Shown piece by piece: positions 54,336 to 63,231 of a DNA stretch of 64,000 bases; positions within the stretch are counted from its first letter, which is position 1; each line of letters begins with the position of its first letter. The notes under the pieces are model-generated. The model had not been told where the DNA came from. It ran no database searches and was given only the letters and a program-made list of their open reading frames with translations. Location: the NCBI RefSeq assembly GCF_014650675.1, contig NZ_BMVK01000006.1, positions 62,001 to 126,000 on the forward strand, in the 5' to 3' direction. This DNA is from Streptomyces anulatus. Its GTDB lineage: Bacteria > Actinomycetota > Actinomycetes > Streptomycetales > Streptomycetaceae. The position numbers and the translations under genes were made by a program.

Positions 54336-57001
54336 GCCGTCTCGGTGACGAGGCGTTCGACCGCGGCGACGGCGTCGCCGATGGCGGCCGGGTTCGTGCC
54401 GCCGCCCTGGGCGACGTCCGGCTTGCCGCCGCCACCGCCGCCGAGGGTCTTGGCGGCGGTGCGCACGAGGTCACCGGCCTTGAGACCGCGCTCGCGGGCG
54501 GCCTCGTTGGTGGCGATGACGGTGAGCGGGCGGCCGTTGGCCGTGGTGAACAGGGCCACGACGGCCGGCCGGCCGCCCTGGATGCGTCCGCGCACATCGA
54601 GGACCAGCTTGCGCAGGTCGTCGGCGGAGGTGCCGTCGGGGACCTGGCCGGTGACCAGGGCGACGCCTCGGACGTCCTTGGCGGACTCGACGAGTCCGGC
54701 GGCGGCCTGAAGGACCTTCTCCGCGCGGAACTTCTCGATCTCCTTCTCGGCGTCCTTGAGCTTGCCGAGCATGCCCGCGATCTTCTCGGGAAGCTCCTCG
54801 GGACGGCCCTTGACCAGCTCCTGGAGCTGGGCGACGACCGTGTGCTCCCTGGCGAGGAAGTTGTACGCGTCCACGCCGACGAGGGCCTCGATACGGCGCA
54901 CGCCGGAGCCGATGGAGGACTCGCCGAGCAGCTTCACCAGACCCAGCTGGGCGGTGTTGTGGACGTGCGTGCCGCCGCACAGCTCCTTGGAGAAGTCGCC
55001 GATGGTGACGACCCGGACCCGCTCGCCGTACTTCTCGCCGAACTCGGCGATGGCGCCCTGCTTCTTGGCCTCGTCGATGGACATGACCTCGGCCTGGACG
55101 TCGAGTTCCCGCGAGAGGACCTCGTTGATCCGCTGCTCGACGTCGGTGAGGACCGTGCCGGGGACGGCGGCGGGCGAACCGAAGTCGAAGCGGAAGCGGC
55201 CGGGCGAGTTCTCCGAGCCGGCCTGGGCGGCCGTCGGGCCGAGAGCGTCGCGCAGCGCCTGGTGCGTGAGGTGCGTGGCGCTGTGGGCGCGGGCGATGGC
55301 GCGGCGACGGGTGTTGTCGATGGAGGCGAAGACGGGGGCCCCGACCGTCACCTCGCCGACCTGGACGACGCCCTTGTGCACATGGACGCCGGGGACCGGC
55401 TTCTGGACGTCGCGGATCTCGATCACGGCGCCGGTGTCGAGCCGGATGCGGCCGGTGTCGGCGAGCTGGCCGCCGCCCTCCGCGTAGAAGGGGGTGCGGT
55501 CGAGGACGACCTCGACCTCGTCACCCTCGGTGGCAGCGGGCGAGGGCACGCCGTCGACCAGCAGGCCGACGATGGTGGACTCGCCGGCGGTGGAGGTGTA
55601 GCCGGTGAACTCCGTGGCGCCGGAGTTGTCGGCGACCTCGCGGTAGGCGGACAGGTCGGCGTGACCGGTCTTCTTGGCGCGGGCGTCGGCCTTGGCCTTG
55701 TCGCGCTGCTCCTGCATGAGGCGGCGGAACCCGTCCTCGTCCACGGAGAGCCCCTGCTCGGCGGCCATCTCCAGGGTGAGGTCGATCGGGAAGCCCCAGG
55801 TGTCGTGGAGCAGGAACGCCTTGTCGCCGGCGAGGACCTGGCCGCCGGCGGCCTTGGTCTCGGTGACGGCGGTCTCCAGGATGTTGGTGCCGCCCTTGAG
55901 GGCCTTGAGGAAGGCGGCTTCCTCGGCGAGCGCGACCGTCTCGATGCGCTTGCGGTCGGTGATCAGCTCCGGGTACTGGAGGCCCATCGTGTCGATCACG
56001 ACGTCGACCAGGTCCTTCACGACCGAGCCGGTGGCGCCCATGAGGCGCATGTTGCGGATGGCGCGGCGCATGATGCGGCGCAGCACGTAGCCGCGGCCCT
56101 CGTTGCCGGGGGTGACGCCGTCGCCGATGAGCATCACCGACGTACGGATGTGGTCGGCGACGACGCGGAGCGAGACGTCCGTTCCCTGCTCGGCGCCGTA
56201 GCGGACGCCGGTCAGCTCGGTGGCCCTGTCCATGACGACGCGCAGGGTGTCGGTCTCGTACATGTTCTGTACGCCCTGCAGGATCATGGCGAGGCGTTCG
56301 AGGCCGAGACCGGTGTCGATGTTCTTCGACGGCAGGTCCCCGAGGATCGGGAAGTCCTCCTTGCCGTCGCCGGCGCCGCGCTCGTACTGCATGAAGACCA
56401 GGTTCCAGATCTCCACGTAGCGCTCGTCGTTGACGGCCGGGCCGCCCTCGACGCCGAACTCGGGGCCGCGGTCGTAGTTGATCTCCGAGCACGGGCCGCA
56501 GGGTCCGGGGACGCCCATGGACCAGAAGTTGTCCTTCTTGCCCAGGCGCTGGATGCGCTCGGCGGGAACGCCGATCTTGTCGCGCCAGATCTGCTCGGCC
56601 TCGTCGTCGTCGAGGTAGACCGTGATCCAGAGCTTCTCGGGGTCGAGGCCGTAGCCGCCGTCCTCGACGGAGTTGGTCAGCGCCTCCCAGGCGAGCTGGA
56701 TGGCGCCTTCCTTGAAGTAGTCCCCGAAGGAGAAGTTGCCGCACATCTGGAAGAAGGTGCCGTGGCGGGTGGTCTTGCCGACCTCTTCGATGTCCGGCGT
56801 ACGGACGCACTTCTGCACGCTGGTGACGCGCGGCGCGGGCGGCTTGACCTCGCCGAGGAAGTACGGCTTGAAGGGGACCATGCCCGCGGGGACCAGCAGC
56901 AGAGTCGGGTCGTCCGCGATGAGCGACGCCGAAGGCACGGGGGTGTGACCGCGCTCCTCGAAGAAGCTCAGCCAGCGGCGGCGAATTTCAGCCGACTCCA
57001 T
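54332..57001 (-). CDS. alaS: Alanyl-tRNA synthetase
   Basis: Charges tRNA-Ala, 889 aa. N-terminal aminoacylation core (MESAEIRRRWLSFFEERGHT), the tRNA-recognition domain, the editing domain (HSATHLTHQALRDALG; CGGTHVHNT) and the C-terminal DHHA1 domain with its Gly-rich GGGGGGKPDVAQGGG are in order. Its ATG overlaps the preceding gene's stop as TGATG. Confidence 0.98.
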   Translation of the reverse strand: MESAEIRRRWLSFFEERGHTPVPSASLIADDPTLLLVPAGMVPFKPYFLGEVKPPAPRVTSVQKCVRTPDIEEVGKTTRHGTFFQMCGNFSFGDYFKEGAIQLAWEALTNSVEDGGYGLDPEKLWITVYLDDDEAEQIWRDKIGVPAERIQRLGKKDNFWSMGVPGPCGPCSEINYDRGPEFGVEGGPAVNDERYVEIWNLVFMQYERGAGDGKEDFPILGDLPSKNIDTGLGLERLAMILQGVQNMYETDTLRVVMDRATELTGVRYGAEQGTDVSLRVVADHIRTSVMLIGDGVTPGNEGRGYVLRRIMRRAIRNMRLMGATGSVVKDLVDVVIDTMGLQYPELITDRKRIETVALAEEAAFLKALKGGTNILETAVTETKAAGGQVLAGDKAFLLHDTWGFPIDLTLEMAAEQGLSVDEDGFRRLMQEQRDKAKADARAKKTGHADLSAYREVADNSGATEFTGYTSTAGESTIVGLLVDGVPSPAATEGDEVEVVLDRTPFYAEGGGQLADTGRIRLDTGAVIEIRDVQKPVPGVHVHKGVVQVGEVTVGAPVFASIDNTRRRAIARAHSATHLTHQALRDALGPTAAQAGSENSPGRFRFDFGSPAAVPGTVLTDVEQRINEVLSRELDVQAEVMSIDEAKKQGAIAEFGEKYGERVRVVTIGDFSKELCGGTHVHNTAQLGLVKLLGESSIGSGVRRIEALVGVDAYNFLAREHTVVAQLQELVKGRPEELPEKIAGMLGKLKDAEKEIEKFRAEKVLQAAAGLVESAKDVRGVALVTGQVPDGTSADDLRKLVLDVRGRIQGGRPAVVALFTTANGRPLTVIATNEAARERGLKAGDLVRTAAKTLGGGGGGKPDVAQGGGTNPAAIGDAVAAVERLVTETA

Positions 57002-57348
57002 CAGTGGTCCTCATTCCGGTTGTTCGAGTTGTAGGGGAGCTTGCGGTACGTGTGCGTGGTCGCGGGCGGTTCGGCCGCTTCGACGGCGAAGTGCCGCTGT
57101 ACGGGAAGGTCGGGGTCGACCGGCGCTTCCAGGCCCAGGGCGCCGCCCAGTTCGGCTTCGCGCCGGACCATGCCCTCGCGTACGTCGAGGGCGAAGTCCT
57201 TGAGCTTGTGACCGGCCTCGATCGCCTTGTCCGCGGCCTGCGCCGCGAGGCTCTCGGGGGTCAGCTGCTTGAGCTTGCGGTTGACCTTGGTGGTGGCCCA
57301 CACACCGGCGGCTGCGCCGGCGGTGAACCAGAACGTGCGGCGGAACAT
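57001..57348 (-). CDS. DUF6167 family protein
   Basis: A 115-aa protein always found next to alaS in streptomycetes as far as I recall; function unknown. The N-terminus (MFRRTFWFTAGAAAGVWATT) is a probable membrane segment or signal anchor, followed by a basic stretch (KVNRKLKQLTPES) and an amphipathic helix. ATG 57348 fits the family; an earlier ATG adds charged residues. It shares one base with the alaS start. Confidence 0.8.
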   Translation of the reverse strand: MFRRTFWFTAGAAAGVWATTKVNRKLKQLTPESLAAQAADKAIEAGHKLKDFALDVREGMVRREAELGGALGLEAPVDPDLPVQRHFAVEAAEPPATTHTYRKLPYNSNNRNEDH

Positions 57349-57355
57349 CGCTCGA

Positions 57356-57832
57356 TCAGTCCTTCTGTCCGCGGGCATTTCGGCGTTCGCGCCTGCGTCC
57401 GCGCGCCGAGGGTACGGTCCGGCCGACGATCACCGTGCGGCGGGCGGAGCCTCGGCCCCGCGCCGGTTCCGGTTCGGGCTCGGGAGCGGTGCGGCGGCCG
57501 AGGGCCTGCCGTACGCCGTAGCCGAACGCGGCGACCTTGACGAGAGGGCCGCCGAAGGTGGAGGCGACGGTGGTGGAGAGCGCGGAGGCGTTGGAGGTGA
57601 CCTCCTGGACGTCGCTCGCGATGGCGTCGACCTTGTCGAGCTGGGTCTGCGCGGAGCGCACCGTCGCCGATGCGTCGGCCAGCAGCGGAACGGCCTGGTC
57701 GGTCACGTCCGCCACGAGTTTGGTGGTCGCCCTGAGCGTCTGGGCGAGCCTCACCAGCACCACGGCGAGGAACGAGACCAGGATCGCCCAGAAGACGGCC
57801 ACGAGGATCCCGGCCACCTCTCCACCGGACAC
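57356..57832 (-). CDS. DUF948 domain protein, membrane-anchored
   Basis: A 158-aa protein. An N-terminal TM segment (VAGILVAVFWAILVSFLAVV) is followed by a long helix (LVRLAQTLRATTKLVADVTD...LDKVDAIASDVQEVTSNASA) typical of DUF948, which resembles chemoreceptor-like or YtxG stress proteins. The basic C-terminal tail (ARGRGSARRTV) may bind nucleic acid or lipid. GTG 57832. It precedes the DUF6167 gene by 7 bp and is probably the first gene of the alaS-aro operon. Confidence 0.82.
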   Translation of the reverse strand: MSGGEVAGILVAVFWAILVSFLAVVLVRLAQTLRATTKLVADVTDQAVPLLADASATVRSAQTQLDKVDAIASDVQEVTSNASALSTTVASTFGGPLVKVAAFGYGVRQALGRRTAPEPEPEPARGRGSARRTVIVGRTVPSARGRRRERRNARGQKD

Positions 57833-58000
57833 TGTGCACCGCTCTCTGCTCGTCGATCGGACCCTGCCGGGTCCTGTCTCCGTCGGTCGCGTCCGGGCCT
57901 CGGCCCGCGCGCCCGATCGTCGTCGCACGAGCCTATCGCGCCGCGCATCTCCTCCCCTACCGCATTCTCCGCGGGCCGGGCGGGAGTTGCCATAACGAGA

Positions 58001-58042
58001 TTGTACGGAGAGCTTTCAAGCCAGTACGCTCCGTGTTTTATG
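58001..58042 (+). promoter_or_regulatory. Promoter for a possibly leaderless mRNA
   Basis: TTGTAC (58001-58006) and TACGCT (58025-58030), 18 bp apart, place the likely transcription start near 58037, within 3 nt of the ATG at 58040. No Shine-Dalgarno precedes the ATG (CCGTGTTTTATG). Confidence 0.5.
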
Positions 58043-60250
58043 CGACGCCTGCAGGACCCCTGCCCGAATTCCGGCGATCCGGACGCCCGCCCCGCGGCGG
58101 CGCCCGGCAACCTCCCTGCCGAACTGAACCCCTTCCTGGGGCGCGAGAACGAACTGGCCGAGCTGGGCGGGCTGCTGGAGGAGTCCAGGCTCGTCACCGT
58201 CGCCGGAGTGGCGGGCGTGGGCAAGACCCGGTGCGTCATCCGGGTCGCCGCACTTCGGGAGAAACGGTACTGCGACGGGGTCCTGCTGGCCGAGCTGTCC
58301 GCCGTCCGCCATCCCGACCTGCTGGAACATGCCCTGATCGACGCGCTGGGGCTGACCGATCACACCAGCAGACCCCCGCGCGCCGTCCTCGTCGAACATC
58401 TCTCCGAGCGCCGGACGCTGCTGGTGATCGACGGCTTCGAGCACCTCGTCGATGCCTGCGCCGACCTCGTCACCGAGCTCCTGCGCCGGGCCCCGCGCCT
58501 CCAGGTGCTCGCGGCCGGCCGCTGCCCCCTCCGGGTGGACGGGGAACGGACGTTCCCGCTCGCCCCGATGTCCGACGGGGACGCCGTGGAGCTCTTCACC
58601 GAGCGGGCGCGCGGGGTGCGGCCGGGCTGGGAGCCGACGGCGGGTGAGCGGGCGGCCGTGCTGGAGCTCTGCCGCCGCCTCGACGGGATTCCGCTGGCCC
58701 TCGAGCTGGCGGCCGGGCGGCTGCGCGCGCTCTCGGTGGAGCAGGTGCTCCTGCGCCTGGACGACCGGTTCCGGCTGCTGACGGGCGGCCGTCGCGGCGC
58801 GCCGCCCCGCCATCAGACGCTGCGAACGGCGATCGGCTGGAGCCATGAGCTGTGCACGCCCGAGCAACGGCTGCTGTGGGCGCGGCTCTCGGTGTTCGCC
58901 GGGCAGTTCGACCTGGAGGCCGCCGAGTACATCTGCGGCGGGGCGGATCTGCCGGCCGACTCGGTGCTCGATGTGCTGGACGAGCTGCTCGCCCAGTCGG
59001 TGGTGGAGCGGGAGGACGGCCCGGCCGGCGCCCGCTACCGGCTGCTGGACACGGTCAGCGAGTACGGGGCGCAGTGGCTGGCGGCCGCCGGGGACGCCCC
59101 GCGGCTGCGGCGTCGGCACCGGGACTGGTTCCTGGGGCTCGCGACCTGGTGCGAGCTGGACTGGTTCAGTCCGCGCCAGGCGGAGGTGGCGGCGCGGATC
59201 GACAGCGAGCTGCCCAATCTGCGCCGAGCGATGGAGTGTTCGATGGAGAGCCCCGACGAGGTGCATCTGGCGCAGTACCTGGCGGGCACCCTGTGGTTCT
59301 ACTGGGCCGGTTGCGGGCGGCTGTCCGAGGGGCGGCACTGGCTGGACCACGTCCTGGAGGAGCCGGCCCCGCACGATGCCGCACGGCTGAAGGTGCTGTG
59401 GGTGCTGGGCTATGTGGCCGTGCTGCAGGGCGACGCGGTCGGCGCGATCTCGGCGCTCCAGGAGTGCCGGGAGGAGGCCGAGCGCTCCGGGGACGCGACG
59501 GCACTGGCGTACGCGGTGCACCGCACGGGGTGCCTGGCGATCGTGACCGACGACATGCCGCGCGCCGAGGAGCTGCTCCGCGACGCGCTCGGCCGGTACC
59601 GCGAGGTCGGCGAGCTGAACAGCAATGTGCTGATGGCGCAGGTGGAGCTGGCCATGGCGGTGGCGTTCCTCGGCGATCTGGACGCGGCGGCGACGATCTG
59701 CGACGAGGTCCGGGAGATCTGCGAGGACCACGGGGAGCGGTGGGCGCTGGCGTACGCGCTGTACGTCCTGGCGTACGCGGCGCTGCGGCGGGGGCGGCCC
59801 GCCCGGGCGCGGCAGATGCTCGGGGAGTGCCTGACGATCGGCCGGACGTTCAACGATCTGCTGGGCACGGTGCTGTCGCTGGAGCTGCTGGCCCTGGTGA
59901 CGGTGGTGGAGGGGGACGCCGGGGAGGCCGCCGTGCTCCAGGGAGCGGCGGAGGGCATCTGGCCGTCGGTGGGCCTGCAGCTGTTCGGCTCGGCGTTCTA
60001 CGGGCGGCCCCGGGCGGAGTGCGAGGAGCAGGCGCGCCGGGAGCTGGGCAACGCGGCGTACGAGGAGGGGCTGCGGGCGGGCCGGCGGCTGGATCCGGGG
60101 GCCGCGGTCGACCGGGCCCTGGCCGGCGGCGGACCGGCCTCGGCGGCGGACGGGCCGGGAACGGGCGGGGCACCGACGGGCGGATCCGGGGGAACGCGAA
60201 GGCCCGCCGCCTCCCGGATGACAGGGAGGGGCGGGCCGGAGCGCTGGTGA
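58040..60250 (+). CDS. STAND/NB-ARC ATPase with TPR repeats (AfsR/LuxR-like, no DNA-binding domain)
   Basis: A 736-aa signal-transduction ATPase. The NB-ARC module begins at LNPFLGRENELAEL, with Walker A GVAGVGKTR, Walker B LLVIDGFEHL, and the GIPLALELAAGRL and winged-helix segments after it. From ~400 on, TPR-like helices (ALAYAVHRTGCLAIVTDDMP; ALYVLAYAALRRGRPARARQ) form a sensor. Relatives carry an N-terminal BTAD/HTH or a C-terminal LuxR HTH; neither is seen, and the tail is Gly/Pro-rich. Its effector is therefore unclear. The ATG lacks a ribosome binding site. Confidence 0.85.
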   Translation: MRRLQDPCPNSGDPDARPAAAPGNLPAELNPFLGRENELAELGGLLEESRLVTVAGVAGVGKTRCVIRVAALREKRYCDGVLLAELSAVRHPDLLEHALIDALGLTDHTSRPPRAVLVEHLSERRTLLVIDGFEHLVDACADLVTELLRRAPRLQVLAAGRCPLRVDGERTFPLAPMSDGDAVELFTERARGVRPGWEPTAGERAAVLELCRRLDGIPLALELAAGRLRALSVEQVLLRLDDRFRLLTGGRRGAPPRHQTLRTAIGWSHELCTPEQRLLWARLSVFAGQFDLEAAEYICGGADLPADSVLDVLDELLAQSVVEREDGPAGARYRLLDTVSEYGAQWLAAAGDAPRLRRRHRDWFLGLATWCELDWFSPRQAEVAARIDSELPNLRRAMECSMESPDEVHLAQYLAGTLWFYWAGCGRLSEGRHWLDHVLEEPAPHDAARLKVLWVLGYVAVLQGDAVGAISALQECREEAERSGDATALAYAVHRTGCLAIVTDDMPRAEELLRDALGRYREVGELNSNVLMAQVELAMAVAFLGDLDAAATICDEVREICEDHGERWALAYALYVLAYAALRRGRPARARQMLGECLTIGRTFNDLLGTVLSLELLALVTVVEGDAGEAAVLQGAAEGIWPSVGLQLFGSAFYGRPRAECEEQARRELGNAAYEEGLRAGRRLDPGAAVDRALAGGGPASAADGPGTGGAPTGGSGGTRRPAASRMTGRGGPERW
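60201..60237 (-). terminator. Hairpin downstream of rpsD, inside the 3' end of the STAND gene
   Basis: GGCCCGCCGCCTCCC (60201-60215) pairs with GGGAGGGGCGGGCC (60224-60237) with one bulge. It lies 30 bp past the rpsD stop codon and overlaps the last codons of the convergent STAND gene. Confidence 0.6.
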
Positions 60251-60267
60251 GAGCGGCTACGCCTGGA

Positions 60268-60882
60268 TCAGCGGGCGTAGTACTCGACGACGAGCTGCTC
60301 GTCGCAGATCACCGGGATCTCCTTGCGGTTCGGGTCCCGGTCCAGGCGGAAGGCCAGGGCCTTCAGGTTCACCTGGAGGTAGCGCGGGGTCTCACCGTCG
60401 GTGTCGTAGCCACCCTCGCGGGCCACCTGGAAGGGGACCTTGGTGCGGCTGCGCTCGCGGACCTGGACGACGTCGTCGGGGCGCACGCGGAAGGACGGCT
60501 TGTCGACCTTGCCACCGTTGACCTCGATGTGGCCGTGGACGACCATCTGACGGGCCTGGTAGATGGTGCGGGCGATGCCCGAACGCAGGACCAGGGCGTC
60601 GAGGCGGCGCTCGAGCTCGACGACCAGCGCCTCGCCCGTCTTGCCTTCGGCCTTCTTGGCACGGTCGTAGGCGCGCGCCATCTGGCGCTCGCTGATGTCG
60701 TACTGCGCACGCAGGCGCTGCTTCTCCAGCAGACGGACCTTGTAGTCCGAGTTCTGCTTGCGGCCACGGCCGTGCTCGCCCGGCGGGTACGGACGAGCTT
60801 CGAAGTACTTGACAGCCTTCGGCGTCAGAGCGATGCCGAGGGCACGCGACTTCTTGACCTTGGGACGCGACTGGTTAGGCAC
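60268..60882 (-). CDS. rpsD: 30S ribosomal protein S4, zinc-free form
   Basis: Primary 16S rRNA-binding ribosomal protein, 204 aa. PNQSRPKVKKSRALGIALTP and the S4 RNA-binding domain (RRLDALVLRSGIARTIYQAR, QMVVHGHIEVNG) are standard. The N-terminal region has no cysteine cluster, so it is the C-minus paralogue type that does not bind zinc. The only Cys is near the end (VICDEQ). GTG start 60882. An iron-box-like sequence lies 24 nt upstream. Confidence 0.97.
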   Translation of the reverse strand: MPNQSRPKVKKSRALGIALTPKAVKYFEARPYPPGEHGRGRKQNSDYKVRLLEKQRLRAQYDISERQMARAYDRAKKAEGKTGEALVVELERRLDALVLRSGIARTIYQARQMVVHGHIEVNGGKVDKPSFRVRPDDVVQVRERSRTKVPFQVAREGGYDTDGETPRYLQVNLKALAFRLDRDPNRKEIPVICDEQLVVEYYAR

Positions 60883-60905
60883 GTTCTCCAGACCTCCGTT
60901 GTAGG

Positions 60906-60924
60906 TTAGGTTAGGCTTACCTTA
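60906..60924. promoter_or_regulatory. Iron box (DmdR/IdeR-type operator)
   Basis: TTAGGTTAGGCTTACCTTA matches the DtxR-family consensus TTAGGTTAGGCTAACCTAA at 17 of 19 positions. It lies 14 nt before the start of the DUF2470 gene (+) and 23 nt before rpsD (-). Repression by DmdR1 with ferrous iron is expected. Confidence 0.85.
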
Positions 60925-60938
60925 CTCAAGGAGATCGC

Positions 60939-61772
60939 ATGTCTCGCCCTGGGAACACCACTCACGTCACGGACAGCACAGACAGCGGCAGCACACCAGA
61001 AGGTGCTGCTACGACGGAAGGCCGATCTGATCGTGGTCAGCCGCGTCCCAGCGGGCTTGAAAACACTCGGATGCCGTCAGCAGCCGAGCGCACACGAACT
61101 CTCGTACAGAGTACCTGCTCCGCGCTGCTCGTCGTACCGGGGCTCGATCTGGCCCCTGCCGAACCCCTGATCCCGGACAGCAGGAGCGTGGGCCCCGAGG
61201 GCGACCTGTTCCTCGAATTCCCCGCGGATTCCCCGGCAGTTCGGGCCGCGACGCACGCGCAGGGCGACGAACTGACCGCCGTGCTGGAGATCACGGACGT
61301 CGCTCCGGTCTCCGTACCGCACCGGATCCGCGGCCGGGCGTGGGTCTCCGGCTGGCTCACCTCCGTCCCCGGCCTGGCCCAGCCCGGCCGGATGATGCTG
61401 CGCCTGGAGTTCGGCGAGGCGTACGTGGACGACCTCTGGGGCGCCGAGGACATCGAGCCGGAGGACTTCCGGGACGCGGCTCCCGATCCGCTGGTCCTCC
61501 ACGAGCCGGAGCTGCTCCAGCATCTGCACTCCGCCCACGACGAGCAGATGCGCACCCTGTGCGGTCTGCTGGGCGAGCGCACCGCCCGCGCCTGCTCCTC
61601 CCACCAGCCCACGGCCGTGCCGGTCGCCCTGGACCGCTTCGGGCTGCGGGTCCGCTTCGTCGAGGACCAGGGTTCCTGCTTCGACGCCCGCTTCGAGTTC
61701 CCCGAGCCGGTCCGCGACGTCGTCGAGCTGCGCCGCGCCATGCACACGCTCTTCGAGGCGGCCGCGTCCTGA
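60939..61772 (+). CDS. DUF2470 domain protein, iron-regulated
   Basis: A 277-aa cytosolic protein. An N-terminal Ser/Thr/Gly-rich tail leads to a split-barrel-like half (~60-170). The C-terminal ~80 residues (LHSAHDEQMRTLCGLL ... PVALDRFGLRVRF ... ARFEFPEPVRD) match DUF2470, a domain shared with HugZ-type haem-utilisation proteins. The iron box immediately upstream supports a role in haem or iron handling. AAGGAG lies 5 nt before the ATG. Whether it degrades haem cannot be told. Confidence 0.85.
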   Translation: MSRPGNTTHVTDSTDSGSTPEGAATTEGRSDRGQPRPSGLENTRMPSAAERTRTLVQSTCSALLVVPGLDLAPAEPLIPDSRSVGPEGDLFLEFPADSPAVRAATHAQGDELTAVLEITDVAPVSVPHRIRGRAWVSGWLTSVPGLAQPGRMMLRLEFGEAYVDDLWGAEDIEPEDFRDAAPDPLVLHEPELLQHLHSAHDEQMRTLCGLLGERTARACSSHQPTAVPVALDRFGLRVRFVEDQGSCFDARFEFPEPVRDVVELRRAMHTLFEAAAS

Positions 61773-61787
61773 TCCGGCGGCCGCCTC
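61755..61787. terminator. Hairpin between DUF2470 gene and rarA
   Basis: GAGGCGGCCG (61755-61764) pairs with CGGCCGCCTC (61778-61787). It overlaps the last codons of the DUF2470 gene and precedes the convergent rarA stop at 61792. Confidence 0.6.
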
Positions 61788-61791
61788 GGCC

Positions 61792-63159
61792 CTAGGACGG
61801 CTCCGCGCTCTCGCCGGAACGGCCCAGACGCTCGCGGACGCGCTCGACGACGTCCGCGTACCGCGCCTCGGCGCCGTAGCGGGTGGGGGTGTAGTACTGC
61901 CGGTCGCGGACCGCGTCCGGGGCGTACTGCTGGGCGGCGATGCCGCCCTGCACGTCGTGCGGATAGACATAGCCCTGGGCGTGGCCGAGCTTGGCCGCGC
62001 CCTTGTAATGGCCGTCGCGCAGATGGGCCGGGACGGGCCCCGCGAGCCCCCTGCGCACGTCGTCCTGCGCGGCGGAGATCGCCAGCGTCGCCGCGTTGGA
62101 CTTGGGGGCGAGCGCCAGGGCGATGGTGGCGTGGCTGAGGGTGAGCGCCGCCTCCGGGAAGCCGATCATGGCCACCGCCTGGGCGGCGGCCACGGCGGTC
62201 GGCAGCGCGGTGGGATCGGCCAGGCCGATGTCCTCGCTGGCCGAGATCATCAGCCGGCGGGCGATGAAGCGCGGGTCCTCCCCCGCCTCGATCATGCGGG
62301 CCAGGTAGTGCAGAGCGGCGTCCACGTCGGAGCCGCGGATCGACTTGATGAGCGCGCTGGCGACGTCGTAGTGCTGGTCGCCGTCACGGTCGTACTTCAC
62401 GGCGGCGCGGTCGACGGTCGCCTCCAGCGTCTCCAGCGTGATCTCCGCCTCGCCCGTGGCGATGGCCGCGCCCGCCGCGGCCTCCAGCGCCGTCAGGGCC
62501 CGGCGCGCGTCGCCGCCCGCGATGCGCAGCAGATGCGCCTCGGCATCCTCCGGCAGGGTGACCGCCCCGCCGAGCCCCCGCTCGTCGGTCAGCGCCCGCC
62601 GCAGCAGATCACGCAGGTCGTCGTCGGTCAGCGATTCCAGGGTGAGCAGCAGGGAGCGCGACAGCAGCGGGGAGATGATCGAGAAGTACGGATTCTCCGT
62701 GGTGGCGGCGATGAGGGTCACCCAGCGGTTCTCCACCGCGGGGAGCAGGGAGTCCTGCTGGGCCTTGGAGAAGCGGTGGATCTCGTCCAGGAAGAGGACG
62801 GTCTCCTTGCCGAAGCCGCCGGTGGCGCGGCGCGCGCTCTCGATGACGGCCCGGACCTCCTTGACGCCCGCGGTGATCGCGGAGAGCTCGACGAAGCGCT
62901 TGTTGGTCGCCTTGCTGACCACGTACGCCAGAGTCGTCTTGCCGGTGCCGGGCGGGCCCCACAGGATGACCGAGGACGCGCCGGCCGGGCCGCCGCTCCC
63001 CTCGACGAGGCGGCGCAGCGGCGAGCCCGGCTTCAGCAGATGCTGCTGGCCGACGACCTCGTCGAGGACACGGGGACGCATCCGGGCAGCGAGGGGGCTG
63101 CTGGACGGGTCCTTCTCCTGGCGGTCTTCGGCTGCTGCGGTAAAGAGGTCGGGCTCCAC
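61792..63159 (-). CDS. rarA: Replication-associated recombination protein A (RarA/MgsA)
   Basis: AAA+ ATPase related to clamp-loader subunits that acts at stalled replication forks, 455 aa. LAARMRPRVLDEVVGQQHLL, Walker A WGPPGTGKTTLA, Walker B LFLDEIHRFSKAQQD, sensor 1 AATTENPYFSI and the C-terminal tetramerisation domain (SDVDAALHYLARMIEAGEDP) are intact. GTG 63159 (MEPDLFTAAAEDRQ) is chosen as the usual start; the site before it is weak, and an upstream start would add 11 residues. Confidence 0.93.
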   Translation of the reverse strand: MEPDLFTAAAEDRQEKDPSSSPLAARMRPRVLDEVVGQQHLLKPGSPLRRLVEGSGGPAGASSVILWGPPGTGKTTLAYVVSKATNKRFVELSAITAGVKEVRAVIESARRATGGFGKETVLFLDEIHRFSKAQQDSLLPAVENRWVTLIAATTENPYFSIISPLLSRSLLLTLESLTDDDLRDLLRRALTDERGLGGAVTLPEDAEAHLLRIAGGDARRALTALEAAAGAAIATGEAEITLETLEATVDRAAVKYDRDGDQHYDVASALIKSIRGSDVDAALHYLARMIEAGEDPRFIARRLMISASEDIGLADPTALPTAVAAAQAVAMIGFPEAALTLSHATIALALAPKSNAATLAISAAQDDVRRGLAGPVPAHLRDGHYKGAAKLGHAQGYVYPHDVQGGIAAQQYAPDAVRDRQYYTPTRYGAEARYADVVERVRERLGRSGESAEPS

Positions 63160-63231
63160 GTCATGAAGCCTATGCGACCCCACTGACAGCACCGTCGGGG
63201 GCGGACCGCCTACGAGATCGGCAGGTGACCG

